64,000 bases of DNA from Roseimicrobium sp. ORNL1 (GTDB taxonomy: Bacteria > Verrucomicrobiota > Verrucomicrobiia > Verrucomicrobiales > Verrucomicrobiaceae). Under the pieces are notes generated by a model. That model searched no databases and was not told the DNA's origin. It worked only from the letters and a program-made list of their open reading frames with translations. The first letter of the stretch is position 1. The number at the start of each line of letters is the position of its first letter. Positions 7,299-14,730 of the stretch are shown piece by piece. The stretch is from positions 1,984,001 through 2,048,000 of the forward strand of contig NZ_CP049143.1 of NCBI RefSeq assembly GCF_011044495.1, in the 5' to 3' direction. The position numbers and the translations under genes were made by a program.

Positions 7299-8936
7299 AT
7301 GAGCGACAACAAACCTGAGCAGCCGGCCTCGCCTGAGGAAATCGGCAAGAAACTGGAGGAGTTCTTCCGCAGCCAGTTTGGTGGTAATGTGCTTTTCAGC
7401 AGCTTTCGTGCGCCTGGTTCCGACGAGACACCCCAAGTGCAGCCGCCCGAATCACCCTCCATCGAAGACCCGCCGGATGAAGACGCCTGGGTCGACTTCC
7501 GCTACAAGCCCGCGGACATCAAGGCACACCTGGACAAGTACGTGATTCGCCAGGACGAGGCGAAGAAGGTGCTGGCCACCGCCGTGTGCGACCACTACAA
7601 CCACGCGAAGATCCTGCGCGAGCTGCGCAAGAAGAATCCGAAGGCCGCAGAGGAAGTGGAGTTCGCCAAGCAGAACATCCTCATCGTGGGACCCACCGGG
7701 GTGGGGAAGACCTACCTCGTGAAGCACATCGCGGATCTCATCGGCGTGCCCTTTGTGAAGGCAGACGCCACGAAGTTCAGCGAGACTGGTTATGTGGGCG
7801 CAGACGTGGATGACCTCGTGCGCGACCTCGTGGCGAAGGCGAATGGCAACATCGAGCTCGCCGAGCACGGCATCATTTACCTGGATGAAGTGGACAAGCT
7901 TGCCAGCAGTGGCGAGCGCATGGGCCGAGATGTGAGCGGGCGCGGCGTGCAGACCACGCTGCTGAAGCTCATGGAGGAGACGGAAGTGCCCATGTACTCT
8001 CCGAACGACATGCGCTCACAGATCCAGATGATGTTTGAGATGCGCAAGGGCGGAGAACCCCGCAAACAGGTCATCAACACGCGGAACATCCTCTTCGTGG
8101 TGAGCGGCGCCTTCAGCGGACTGGACAAGCTCATCGAGCGCCGCACGAGCAAAGGCAACATCGGCTTCAGCGCGCAGCCGCGTGAGGATGTGAAAGGCTC
8201 CGCCCTGCATCGCGCCCGCACGCAGGACTTCATCGACTACGGCTTCGAGGCCGAGTTCGTGGGCCGTCTTCCCGTGCGCGTGGTGTGTGAATCGCTGGAC
8301 GCGAATGACCTCTTCGACATCATGAAACGCAGCGCCGGCAGCCTCATCCGGCAGTTTGAACGCGAGTTCCTGGCGTACGGCATCAGTGTTTCCTTCGACG
8401 ACTCTGCGCTGCGGATGAAGGCGGACGAGGCGGCTACGGAGAATACCGGCGCCCGCGGCCTGATGACGGTGTGGGAAAAGACGCTTCGTGAATTCAAGTT
8501 TGAGCTGCCCTCACTGGGGCTGCAGGAGCTGGTGATTGATGAGGCGTTGGTGAAAGACCCCGTCGGCACGCTTGCCAGCTGCAAGGAGCGGGCCCTGTCT
8601 GTACAGGCCAGTGTGGTAGCCCGTGAGGTGGAGGCCTTTGCCCACCAGTTCACGCATGACTACGGCCTGCAGATTTCCTTCCTGAATGAGGCCATCCTGG
8701 CGCTCAAGGACCGCAGCACGCGCGAAGGTGTTCCGGTCATGGAGCTTTGCCGCCGTCTTTTCAAGGATTACCCCTTCGGGCTCCAGCTCATCGCAGGGAA
8801 CACGAGTGAAAAGTCCTTCGCTCTTCCCTTGCGCGCGGTGCAGGAACCGGACAAGTATCTCAGTGATCTCGTAGTGGCGTCCTACCGGCGCAGCCACGGA
8901 GATGCCTCGCCCTCGCCTTCGCAACCATCCGTATAA
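7299..8936 (+). CDS. ClpX-like AAA+ ATPase lacking the zinc domain
   Basis: 545 residues from ATG 7299 (MSDNKPEQ), preferred over an upstream in-frame codon at 7251. Residues 1-65 are variable and acidic. The AAA+ core follows with Walker A GPTGVGKT (about 131-138), the ClpX-type ADATKFSETGYVGADVDDL pore-loop region (GYVG) and Walker B IIYLDEVDK (about 192-200). DVSGRGVQTTLLKLMEET, NILFVVSGAFSGLDKLI, FVGRLPVRVV and the sensor-2 region NTGARGL also match ClpX. An IGF tripeptide (KGNIGFSAQ) lies where ClpX docks onto ClpP. The N-terminal C4 zinc finger of ClpX is absent, and about 120 extra C-terminal residues are added. The stop is 3 bases before the next start, so the two are probably translationally coupled. 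This is unlikely to be the housekeeping clpX. Confidence 0.85.
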   Translation: MSDNKPEQPASPEEIGKKLEEFFRSQFGGNVLFSSFRAPGSDETPQVQPPESPSIEDPPDEDAWVDFRYKPADIKAHLDKYVIRQDEAKKVLATAVCDHYNHAKILRELRKKNPKAAEEVEFAKQNILIVGPTGVGKTYLVKHIADLIGVPFVKADATKFSETGYVGADVDDLVRDLVAKANGNIELAEHGIIYLDEVDKLASSGERMGRDVSGRGVQTTLLKLMEETEVPMYSPNDMRSQIQMMFEMRKGGEPRKQVINTRNILFVVSGAFSGLDKLIERRTSKGNIGFSAQPREDVKGSALHRARTQDFIDYGFEAEFVGRLPVRVVCESLDANDLFDIMKRSAGSLIRQFEREFLAYGISVSFDDSALRMKADEAATENTGARGLMTVWEKTLREFKFELPSLGLQELVIDEALVKDPVGTLASCKERALSVQASVVAREVEAFAHQFTHDYGLQISFLNEAILALKDRSTREGVPVMELCRRLFKDYPFGLQLIAGNTSEKSFALPLRAVQEPDKYLSDLVVASYRRSHGDASPSPSQPSV

Positions 8937-8939
8937 CTC

Positions 8940-10274
8940 ATGGGAAAAAGCTGGACCGTCAGTATCATTGTGAGCTCAGTCGTGAGCCTCCTGCTGCTTG
9001 CTCTGTATCAGCAGACGGGGGTGTTTGTGGATTTGGCGGTGAAGCTGCAGAATTTTTTCTACACCGTATTCATCCTTCCCCCGGAGAAGCTGGCGTTCTT
9101 CATCCCGCTGCAGTACGTGTTTCTCGTGGTCATGGCGTTCGTCACGGCCCTCGTTTGCATGGACCTGCCGCGGGTCTTCAGCAAGGTGGCGTACCTTGCT
9201 GGCGCCATCTTCCTGACGCTCCTGCTTTCCCCGGTGCTGGCCTTCTGTGGGGTGTTGTTTGAGCCGTTTTCGGGTGCATTCGCCATCGCGCTCTCCGGTC
9301 TGGCGGGCCTGTTTCTGGGCAGCACGGACAAGGGCAAGCGCCAGCACGCCCTGCTGCGCTACTTCACCGGGCGCATCTCCACGGAGAAGTTCAACGAGAT
9401 CGTAAATTCCAAGAAGCCGGTGGAACTCAGCGGCAAGAAGGATCTCACGGTGCTCTCCTGCCGCATTCTGAACTACCCGGAGCTCTCCAGCCAGATGGAG
9501 CCGCAGGATCTGGAGCAGATGGGCTCACTCTTCCTGCGTGCCGCTGCCGAGTTCCTCGTGAGCAAGGGCGCGTACCTGGATTCCTGCAATGCCGAGGGCG
9601 TGCGCGTGTACTTTGGCATGCTGGAAGCCCCCGATGACAACCACGCGGTGGATGGTTGCAAGGCCGCACTGGAACTGCGCAAGCGCCTCATCAACCTTGA
9701 GCAGGAAATCCAGAACCGCTGGCACCGGAAGCCGTTCTTCGGCGTGTCCCTCGCCACCGGCCCCATGACCACGGGTCTCTTTGGCTTCAGCGAATTCCAG
9801 TTCTACAGCGGCGTGGGTGAGTCGCTCGACTTCAGCCGCCGCCTGTGTGCCATCAATCTTGTTTACGGCAGCCACGTCCTCATCAACTCGCGCACCTACA
9901 GCCTGACCAAGGAGCACATGGAAGCGCGCCCCATGGAAATGGTCTATGCCCCGCGCATGCACCAGATCTCCGAAGTGTATGAACTGCTCGCCGCAAAGGG
10001 TTCCCTCACCGATGAAGAGCTGAAGTCCCGCGATGCCTTCTGGCAGGGCGTGGTGAGCCTGCGCAAGGGTTCCTATCCCGAAGCCGTGGCCCAGCTCAAG
10101 AAGGCAAAGATTGAAGGCCGCGAAGACGCTCCGCTGAACTACTTCCTCGAGCGCGCCGAAGCCGGCCTGAAGGATGACAAACTGGCTGCAGCCGGTGGCG
10201 GCTCCACCTCCAGCTCAGATACTCCTACCACCCGCTCCAGCACCCGCCACGTGCGGATGCTCACGGCGAACTAG
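8940..10274 (+). CDS. Membrane protein with degenerate class III cyclase homology domain
   Basis: 444 residues. Three or four N-terminal helices (about 5-135) precede a region with the order of a class III nucleotide cyclase domain (about 165-340): LTVLSCRILNYPEL, AEGVRVYFG, GVSLATGPMTTGLFG and GVGESLDFSRRL. Compared with active enzymes, the first metal-binding Asp (usually FADIRGF) is replaced in LSCRILN. The GD of the second metal site reads AE, and the Asn of the N-x3-R pair reads Asp. Only the Arg is kept. A TPR-like helical tail (FWQGVVSLRKGSYPEAVAQLKKAK) and a Ser/Thr-rich end follow. It is likely a non-catalytic sensor or adaptor coupled to the upstream AAA+ protein. Confidence 0.8.
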   Translation: MGKSWTVSIIVSSVVSLLLLALYQQTGVFVDLAVKLQNFFYTVFILPPEKLAFFIPLQYVFLVVMAFVTALVCMDLPRVFSKVAYLAGAIFLTLLLSPVLAFCGVLFEPFSGAFAIALSGLAGLFLGSTDKGKRQHALLRYFTGRISTEKFNEIVNSKKPVELSGKKDLTVLSCRILNYPELSSQMEPQDLEQMGSLFLRAAAEFLVSKGAYLDSCNAEGVRVYFGMLEAPDDNHAVDGCKAALELRKRLINLEQEIQNRWHRKPFFGVSLATGPMTTGLFGFSEFQFYSGVGESLDFSRRLCAINLVYGSHVLINSRTYSLTKEHMEARPMEMVYAPRMHQISEVYELLAAKGSLTDEELKSRDAFWQGVVSLRKGSYPEAVAQLKKAKIEGREDAPLNYFLERAEAGLKDDKLAAAGGGSTSSSDTPTTRSSTRHVRMLTAN

Positions 10275-10306
10275 TCAGGCGCGAGAACGGCGCGGTCAGG
10301 AATAGC

Positions 10307-10434
10307 CGCAAAAGAACGCAGAGAACGCAAAAGTCTGAGGGCGCCGGGTGTGCGATGCTGCTTGCGTGTCGCGATGCTTGTTAGTTCTGACCAAGGGCTG
10401 TTGAGGTTCCGCTCATTTGCGTTTTTTTGCGGCC
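10307..10434. repeat. Inverted pair of CGCAAA-type repeat
   Basis: GCCGCAAAAGAACGCAGAGAACGCAAAAG (10307-10335; motif GCCGCAAAAGAACGCAG) faces an inverted partner TTTGCGTTTTTTTGCGGCC at 10416-10434. The same family occurs at 32.3-32.6, 49.66, 54.7-54.84 and 57.36-57.46 kb. It lies between the cyclase-like gene and the convergent M50 gene. Confidence 0.65.
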
Positions 10435-10467
10435 ATCGTTTCCTTGTTCCTCCCTTGCAGCCCTCGA

Positions 10468-11595
10468 CTACCCTTGAGAAGAACTCGTAGGCGGAGACTG
10501 GCGTTGGGCTTCGGGTGAAAGCTCTGCCGCGATGCGATTGCGAAGATCGTCGTAGTCGCCAAGTTCGGTGGCCTTGGCCAGCCATTGTGCGGCTTGTGCA
10601 GCATCGCCCTGCTTGTCCCAGGCTTTTGCGAGGAAGAGAGCCGAGACTGTCTTATCCACCTTTTCATTCTCCGGCGTGGTGAGAGGAGTGAGGATTTTTA
10701 TGGCTTCCGCATAGGAGCCTGTCTGTACCAGAGCTCCTCCCAGGCTGCCTCGAAGAGTCACGGAGTGAGGCGCCAGCGACTGCGCCTCCCGGATCCAGCC
10801 CAGTGCCTTGTCCAGGGAGTTCTCATGTCCATGCATCACAGGGATGCTTGCCAGGGAGTCCAGAATGCAGGCGCGCTCACCACCACGCAGCTTTGGATTT
10901 GAAAGCAGACGCTCGAATTTGCTGATGGCATCTTCGAAACGGGACCGGATCAGGTCATTCTCAGCATCGCCCAGGAGTTCCAATTCTTCAGGGCTCGCGT
11001 TCATCAGCCAGAAGTCTTCAAACTCAAAATCTGGTGTGTAGCGGGCGACGGCTGCTTTGTAGGGTTCATGCGTCGTGAGTGCATCCCTCAGTGCCCGGGT
11101 TTGTTTGCCGGTGACGTAGGCGATGAACTGCTTGCCGTCATTGGGATGCAAGCGTCCCTCGATGGTGGCGTCATGGGGAACCACCGAATACAGGAAAAAC
11201 ACAATCTGCATCATGATCAGGAATTCAATGGCCTTGTAGGCAGCAAGTGTGCCTCCAAGATTGTCCGGCTTCAGGAGCGGCCAGAAGGATATGAGCAGCC
11301 CGAGCATGCAGAGGTCCGCGACAGGGCCCGCGGCTATCATCAGGGCACCACGCCAGCTCAAGCCCTGGTAAGGTATGCGACTTGGCACTGCAATGCCTCC
11401 CCACGGCATGAGGCGAAAGTCGCATTCCAATCCTCGCACGGTGAATTTGAACGAGCCGGGTCCAGTGCCGACTTGTATTCTCTTGGGTGCGAAGCCGACC
11501 CATTGGCCCACCATCGCATGCGCCAGCTCATGCACCAGGGTGCTCAAATGCAGCCAGGCATAGTAAAAGAACAGCTTTGACAGGAAGGCTGACAT
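10468..11595 (-). CDS. M50-type membrane metalloprotease with TPR tail
   Basis: 375 residues. The zinc-binding HELAH sits at residues 22-26 inside the first membrane helix (LHLSTLVHELAHAMVGQWVGF), as in site-2 proteases and M50 peptidases. Further helices contain GALMIAAGPVADLCML (candidate region for the third ligand) and IEFLIMMQIVFFLYSVVPHD. From about residue 215 the chain becomes TPR-like: ALGWIREAQSLAPHSVTLRGSLGGALVQTGSYAEAIKILTPL. There is no PDZ domain. The gene lies about 95 bases downstream of a same-strand paralog whose active site is lost. The substrate is unknown. Confidence 0.8.
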   Translation of the reverse strand: MSAFLSKLFFYYAWLHLSTLVHELAHAMVGQWVGFAPKRIQVGTGPGSFKFTVRGLECDFRLMPWGGIAVPSRIPYQGLSWRGALMIAAGPVADLCMLGLLISFWPLLKPDNLGGTLAAYKAIEFLIMMQIVFFLYSVVPHDATIEGRLHPNDGKQFIAYVTGKQTRALRDALTTHEPYKAAVARYTPDFEFEDFWLMNASPEELELLGDAENDLIRSRFEDAISKFERLLSNPKLRGGERACILDSLASIPVMHGHENSLDKALGWIREAQSLAPHSVTLRGSLGGALVQTGSYAEAIKILTPLTTPENEKVDKTVSALFLAKAWDKQGDAAQAAQWLAKATELGDYDDLRNRIAAELSPEAQRQSPPTSSSQG

Positions 11596-11691
11596 CGGGA
11601 GGCGCCGGTGGTAGTCAGATTTGTCGCACTCAATATCGTGTAAACAAGGCGATTCCGATCATCGTCAAATCGCAGATGTTATGCTGTGCAG

Positions 11692-12801
11692 CTAGGTAAG
11701 CCGGGCCATCGTTTCTGGCGAGAGTTCGGCCATGATACGGCTGCGGAGCTTTTCAAAGGCTTCTGGTTTGCCAGCATGGGACAACCACAGGGCGGCCTGA
11801 CACGCATCTCCCTGTCGATCGCACGCCTTGGCAAGGAAGAGGGATGAGATGACACGGTCCGTCTCGTCATTGTCCGGTGTGGTCAGCGGGGTCAGTAGCT
11901 CAATCGCTTCGGCGTAAACTCCGGTCTGTACGAGTGCTGTTCCCAAGGTGCCACGCACAGTGCGGATCTGTGGCACCAGCGCCTGCGCTTCTCGTGCCCA
12001 TTCGAGTGCTCTGCTCGGTACGACATCACAGTCCTCCATCATGGCCGTGCAAGCCATGCTATCAAGAAGAAAGGCGCGCTCGCCGCCCACCAGTTTGGGG
12101 TTCTGTAGCAGAATTTGATATTTCTCGATCAGTGCTTTGTGGTTGCCCGCCGCCACCGCGATGTTTGCTTCCCCAAAGAGTGTCCTCTCTTCCTGGGTAG
12201 TCTTCCAAATCCACGATGCTCTGTAGCTGAAGTCGGGGTCGTAGCGCTTCGCACATCTCTGATACGTCTCCCGGAACACAAATTTCGGGCCCCACGACTC
12301 GGCGTATTTCCCGCTGATGTACTCCAGTAGCAGGCTTCCATCCGTGGGATATGTCAGGCCATCGACGCGGATTTGCGCAGGAAGGAGATGGACGAGTACA
12401 TCGAAACCCCGGATGGACAGCGTGAAGACCAGGAACGCGGATACCGGGCCTTCTTTCTCCCATGAGAAGTAAATCTCGATTCTGGGCCAGAACTGCACCA
12501 AGGCCCACATCATGGCCAGGTCGACTGCGAGAACGACCAGCGTCATCAAGGCGCCTCTCCACCGGAGTCCAGACATCTCTTCTGGGTGCAGGAGGGTGTA
12601 TTCCCCGAAGGGGAAGGGACCAAAATACCAGGGCGCTCCTGCGATGGAGGTCTTCCATCGCCATTCGCCGCTTCCCACCCACCCCCGGTACACTTTGAAT
12701 CCTAGAAGCCGGCCGGCCGTCGTGCGCATCAATGCATGCACCAGCACGCTGAGGTATAGCCAGCCATAGCAGAGAAGGAGAAGGATGGAGTTTTCCAGCA
12801 T
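11692..12801 (-). CDS. Catalytically dead M50-like paralog with TPR tail
   Basis: 369 residues, colinear with the adjacent gene: YLSVLVHALMRTTAGRLLGF aligns with its HLSTLVHELAHAMVGQWVGF. HExxH is replaced by HALMR (residues 22-26), with Glu23 changed to Ala and His26 changed to Arg, so zinc hydrolysis is not expected. The remaining helices and the TPR part (AREAQALVPQIRTVRGTLGTAL, VYAEAIELLTPLTTPDNDETD) are well kept and the frame is intact over 1.1 kb. It therefore looks like a maintained pseudoenzyme and not a decaying gene. It is probably expressed ahead of the active protease and could act as its partner or regulator (inference). Confidence 0.8.
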   Translation of the reverse strand: MLENSILLLLCYGWLYLSVLVHALMRTTAGRLLGFKVYRGWVGSGEWRWKTSIAGAPWYFGPFPFGEYTLLHPEEMSGLRWRGALMTLVVLAVDLAMMWALVQFWPRIEIYFSWEKEGPVSAFLVFTLSIRGFDVLVHLLPAQIRVDGLTYPTDGSLLLEYISGKYAESWGPKFVFRETYQRCAKRYDPDFSYRASWIWKTTQEERTLFGEANIAVAAGNHKALIEKYQILLQNPKLVGGERAFLLDSMACTAMMEDCDVVPSRALEWAREAQALVPQIRTVRGTLGTALVQTGVYAEAIELLTPLTTPDNDETDRVISSLFLAKACDRQGDACQAALWLSHAGKPEAFEKLRSRIMAELSPETMARLT

Positions 12802-12997
12802 GAGGACAAAACCAATATCAAGACGTGGTCTCTCCTGTCCTCTGAAAATTGCTTCGGTTGTTGGCAGGCGGTCAGTTTGTCATTCTATCTCGTCCTGCGA
12901 GTTTGGCGTTCTCTTGCGGCGCTTCCCTCTTCGTGCGATCTGCGGCTCTCCCTGCCTTGACTGTTGACTCCTGACCGTTGACCCTTCACTTCCACGC

Positions 12998-13603
12998 ATG
13001 TCCCTCGATTACCCCGCACCCATCCGCGAACTCATCCTGCAGATGAAGTCGCTGCCGGGCATTGGCGCGCGGAGTGCGGAACGCATGACGTTGTGGCTGC
13101 TGGGGCGGGGGCATGTGCGGGTGGCAGAGTTGGAGTCGGCCTTGGCTGGGCTGCGTGAGCGTGTGGCCATGTGCCCCGAGTGTGGCTTCTACATGGAGAA
13201 GGAGGGTGAGTGCCCGCTGTGCCACGGCGCGAGGCGGCAACCCAAGCTGCTGTGCGTGGTGGAGCAGGCGGCGGATGTGCTGCGGCTGGAGCGGAGTGGT
13301 GCGTACTCCGGTTTGTATCACGTGCTCGGCGGGAAGCTCTCGCCACTGGATAACATTGGTCCCTCGGATCTGCGCATTGGTGAACTGGTGCACCGCGTGA
13401 AGGAGCAGCATCCGGAGGAGGTGATTCTCGCGCTCGGTGCGGATGTGGAAGGCGAGGCGACTTCCGGTTATGTGGCTGAGGTCTTGCGTGAGACTGGCGT
13501 GTCCGTCACCCGCCTGGCCCAAGGCATGCCTGCGGGAGGCGGATTGGATCATGTGGATGAGATGACGCTGCATCATGCGCTGAGTGGGCGGCGGAAGATG
13601 TGA
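12998..13603 (+). CDS. recR: Recombination mediator protein RecR
   Basis: 201 residues, the standard RecR length. It works with RecF/RecO in loading RecA on gapped DNA. Features in order are an HhH motif (SLPGIGARSAERM, about 17-29), the C4 zinc finger CPEC...CPLC (about 59-75), and a Toprim domain with LCVVEQAADVLRLE and GADVEGEATSGYV. The C-terminus is VTRLAQGMPAGGGLDHVDEMTLHHAL. The common dnaX or YbaB neighbours are not present. Confidence 0.97.
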   Translation: MSLDYPAPIRELILQMKSLPGIGARSAERMTLWLLGRGHVRVAELESALAGLRERVAMCPECGFYMEKEGECPLCHGARRQPKLLCVVEQAADVLRLERSGAYSGLYHVLGGKLSPLDNIGPSDLRIGELVHRVKEQHPEEVILALGADVEGEATSGYVAEVLRETGVSVTRLAQGMPAGGGLDHVDEMTLHHALSGRRKM

Positions 13604-13634
13604 GGGAGGCGATTCGGCACGTCTCTTCGCATCA

Positions 13635-13975
13635 GAAAACGAGTCGTCTCGTGACGAGAACAGCTCGACGCGCTTTGCATCTGGAGTGTTGTGTTCCACC
13701 TTGTGCGAAGCGCCTTGGAGTGCGGTGCGGAGCACCGCTTTGGCAGGGAGTTTCGGGCCGGAGGACCTGCTGCGAGACAGGCGGTTAGTGCATATCATAT
13801 CATATCAGAACTCGGGCGAAATTCCTCTGCTGGAATCAGGGGTGTTTTCGGGATTCTACACGCTTGCAAAAGCGGTGCTCCGCACCGCACTCCAAGGCGC
13901 TGCGAGCAAGGTGGTGTGCTGAAGACTGTCATGGCGCATGTACGCGCAGCTCGTCTCACGAGACGTTTCGGAACA
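13635..13975. repeat. Large palindromic element between recR and the YqhA-like gene
   Basis: The core arms 13697-13740 and 13870-13914 are near-perfect inverted copies sharing GCGCCTTGGAGTGCGGTG and a GCGGTGCTCCGCACCGC palindrome. Outward, the homology decays but continues: CTCGTGACGAG near 13648 mirrors CTCGTCTCACGAGACG near 13952. The whole region of about 340 bases can fold on itself and has no credible gene. A triple CATAT/CATATCATATCA run lies at the centre (about 13790-13806). It looks like a MITE or a fused pair of REP-like elements. The rest of the 485-base gap to 14088 is featureless. Confidence 0.75.
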
Positions 13976-14088
13976 CGGTTCTGACGTTCCCTGTGAAAAA
14001 ATGATCCCTCGTTGCAACTGATGCACCGCATGCGCATTCCGCCATTTGACGAACGGCGCGCGTGCGTTCATGAAAACGGCGCACCCCT

Positions 14089-14727
14089 ATGCCTGCACCG
14101 GATCCCCAACCGAGATTTCGCCGCACTCTGAGCAGTATGATCTTCCTCAGCCGCTGGCTGCAGGCGCCGCTGTACTTTGGATTGATTGTCGCCCAGGGCG
14201 CTTATGTCTGGCACTTCATGGTGGAGCTGTACCACCTGCTGCATGAGGTTCCCGGCATCACCGAGGAGAAGATCATGCTCAGCGTGCTGGGCCTCATCGA
14301 TGTGGTGATGATCGCGAACCTGCTCATCATGGTGATCATCGGTGGTTATGAGACCTTCGTGTCACGGCTTGAGCTGAAGGGGCACCCGGACCAGCCGGAG
14401 TGGCTCTCGCACGTGAACGCCGGCATCCTGAAGGTGAAGCTGGCCATGGCGCTCATCGGGATTTCATCCATTCACTTGTTGAAGAGCTTCATCCACGTGG
14501 GCACGCAGTTCAAGCAGGACACGACCTTTGATCTCAATGTCAAAACGGAGTTCCAGCCGGAAACCGTGGCCGCAGCCATCGACATGTCGAATCATGTCCT
14601 TCTCTGGCAGGTGGCGATTCACGCCACGTTCCTCTTCTCGGCGCTGGCCCTCGCGTGGATTGACCGGCTCACCTATCAGGGCGCAGCAGCCATGCACACC
14701 GACAAGAAGGCTGTCGCGGCGCACTAG
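14089..14727 (+). CDS. YqhA/UPF0114 family inner-membrane protein
   Basis: 212 residues. Membrane segments are FLSRWLQAPLYFGLIVAQGAYVW (about 18-40), LIDVVMIANLLIMVIIGGYETFV (about 74-96), VKLAMALIGISSIHLLKSFI (about 113-132) and a fourth near 170-190 (VLLWQVAIHATFLFSALALAW). The order matches the UPF0114/TIGR00645 family, including RWLQAPLYFGL and MVIIGGYETFVS. Function of the family is unknown. A downstream Met at 14137 is an alternative start that would remove a Pro/Arg-rich tail. Confidence 0.9.
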   Translation: MPAPDPQPRFRRTLSSMIFLSRWLQAPLYFGLIVAQGAYVWHFMVELYHLLHEVPGITEEKIMLSVLGLIDVVMIANLLIMVIIGGYETFVSRLELKGHPDQPEWLSHVNAGILKVKLAMALIGISSIHLLKSFIHVGTQFKQDTTFDLNVKTEFQPETVAAAIDMSNHVLLWQVAIHATFLFSALALAWIDRLTYQGAAAMHTDKKAVAAH

Positions 14728-14730
14728 GGA

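Noticed and set aside
13790-13806. CATAT tandem run as a replication-type iteron
   Set aside because: Only about three short units inside a palindromic repeat, with no DnaA boxes or replication gene nearby.
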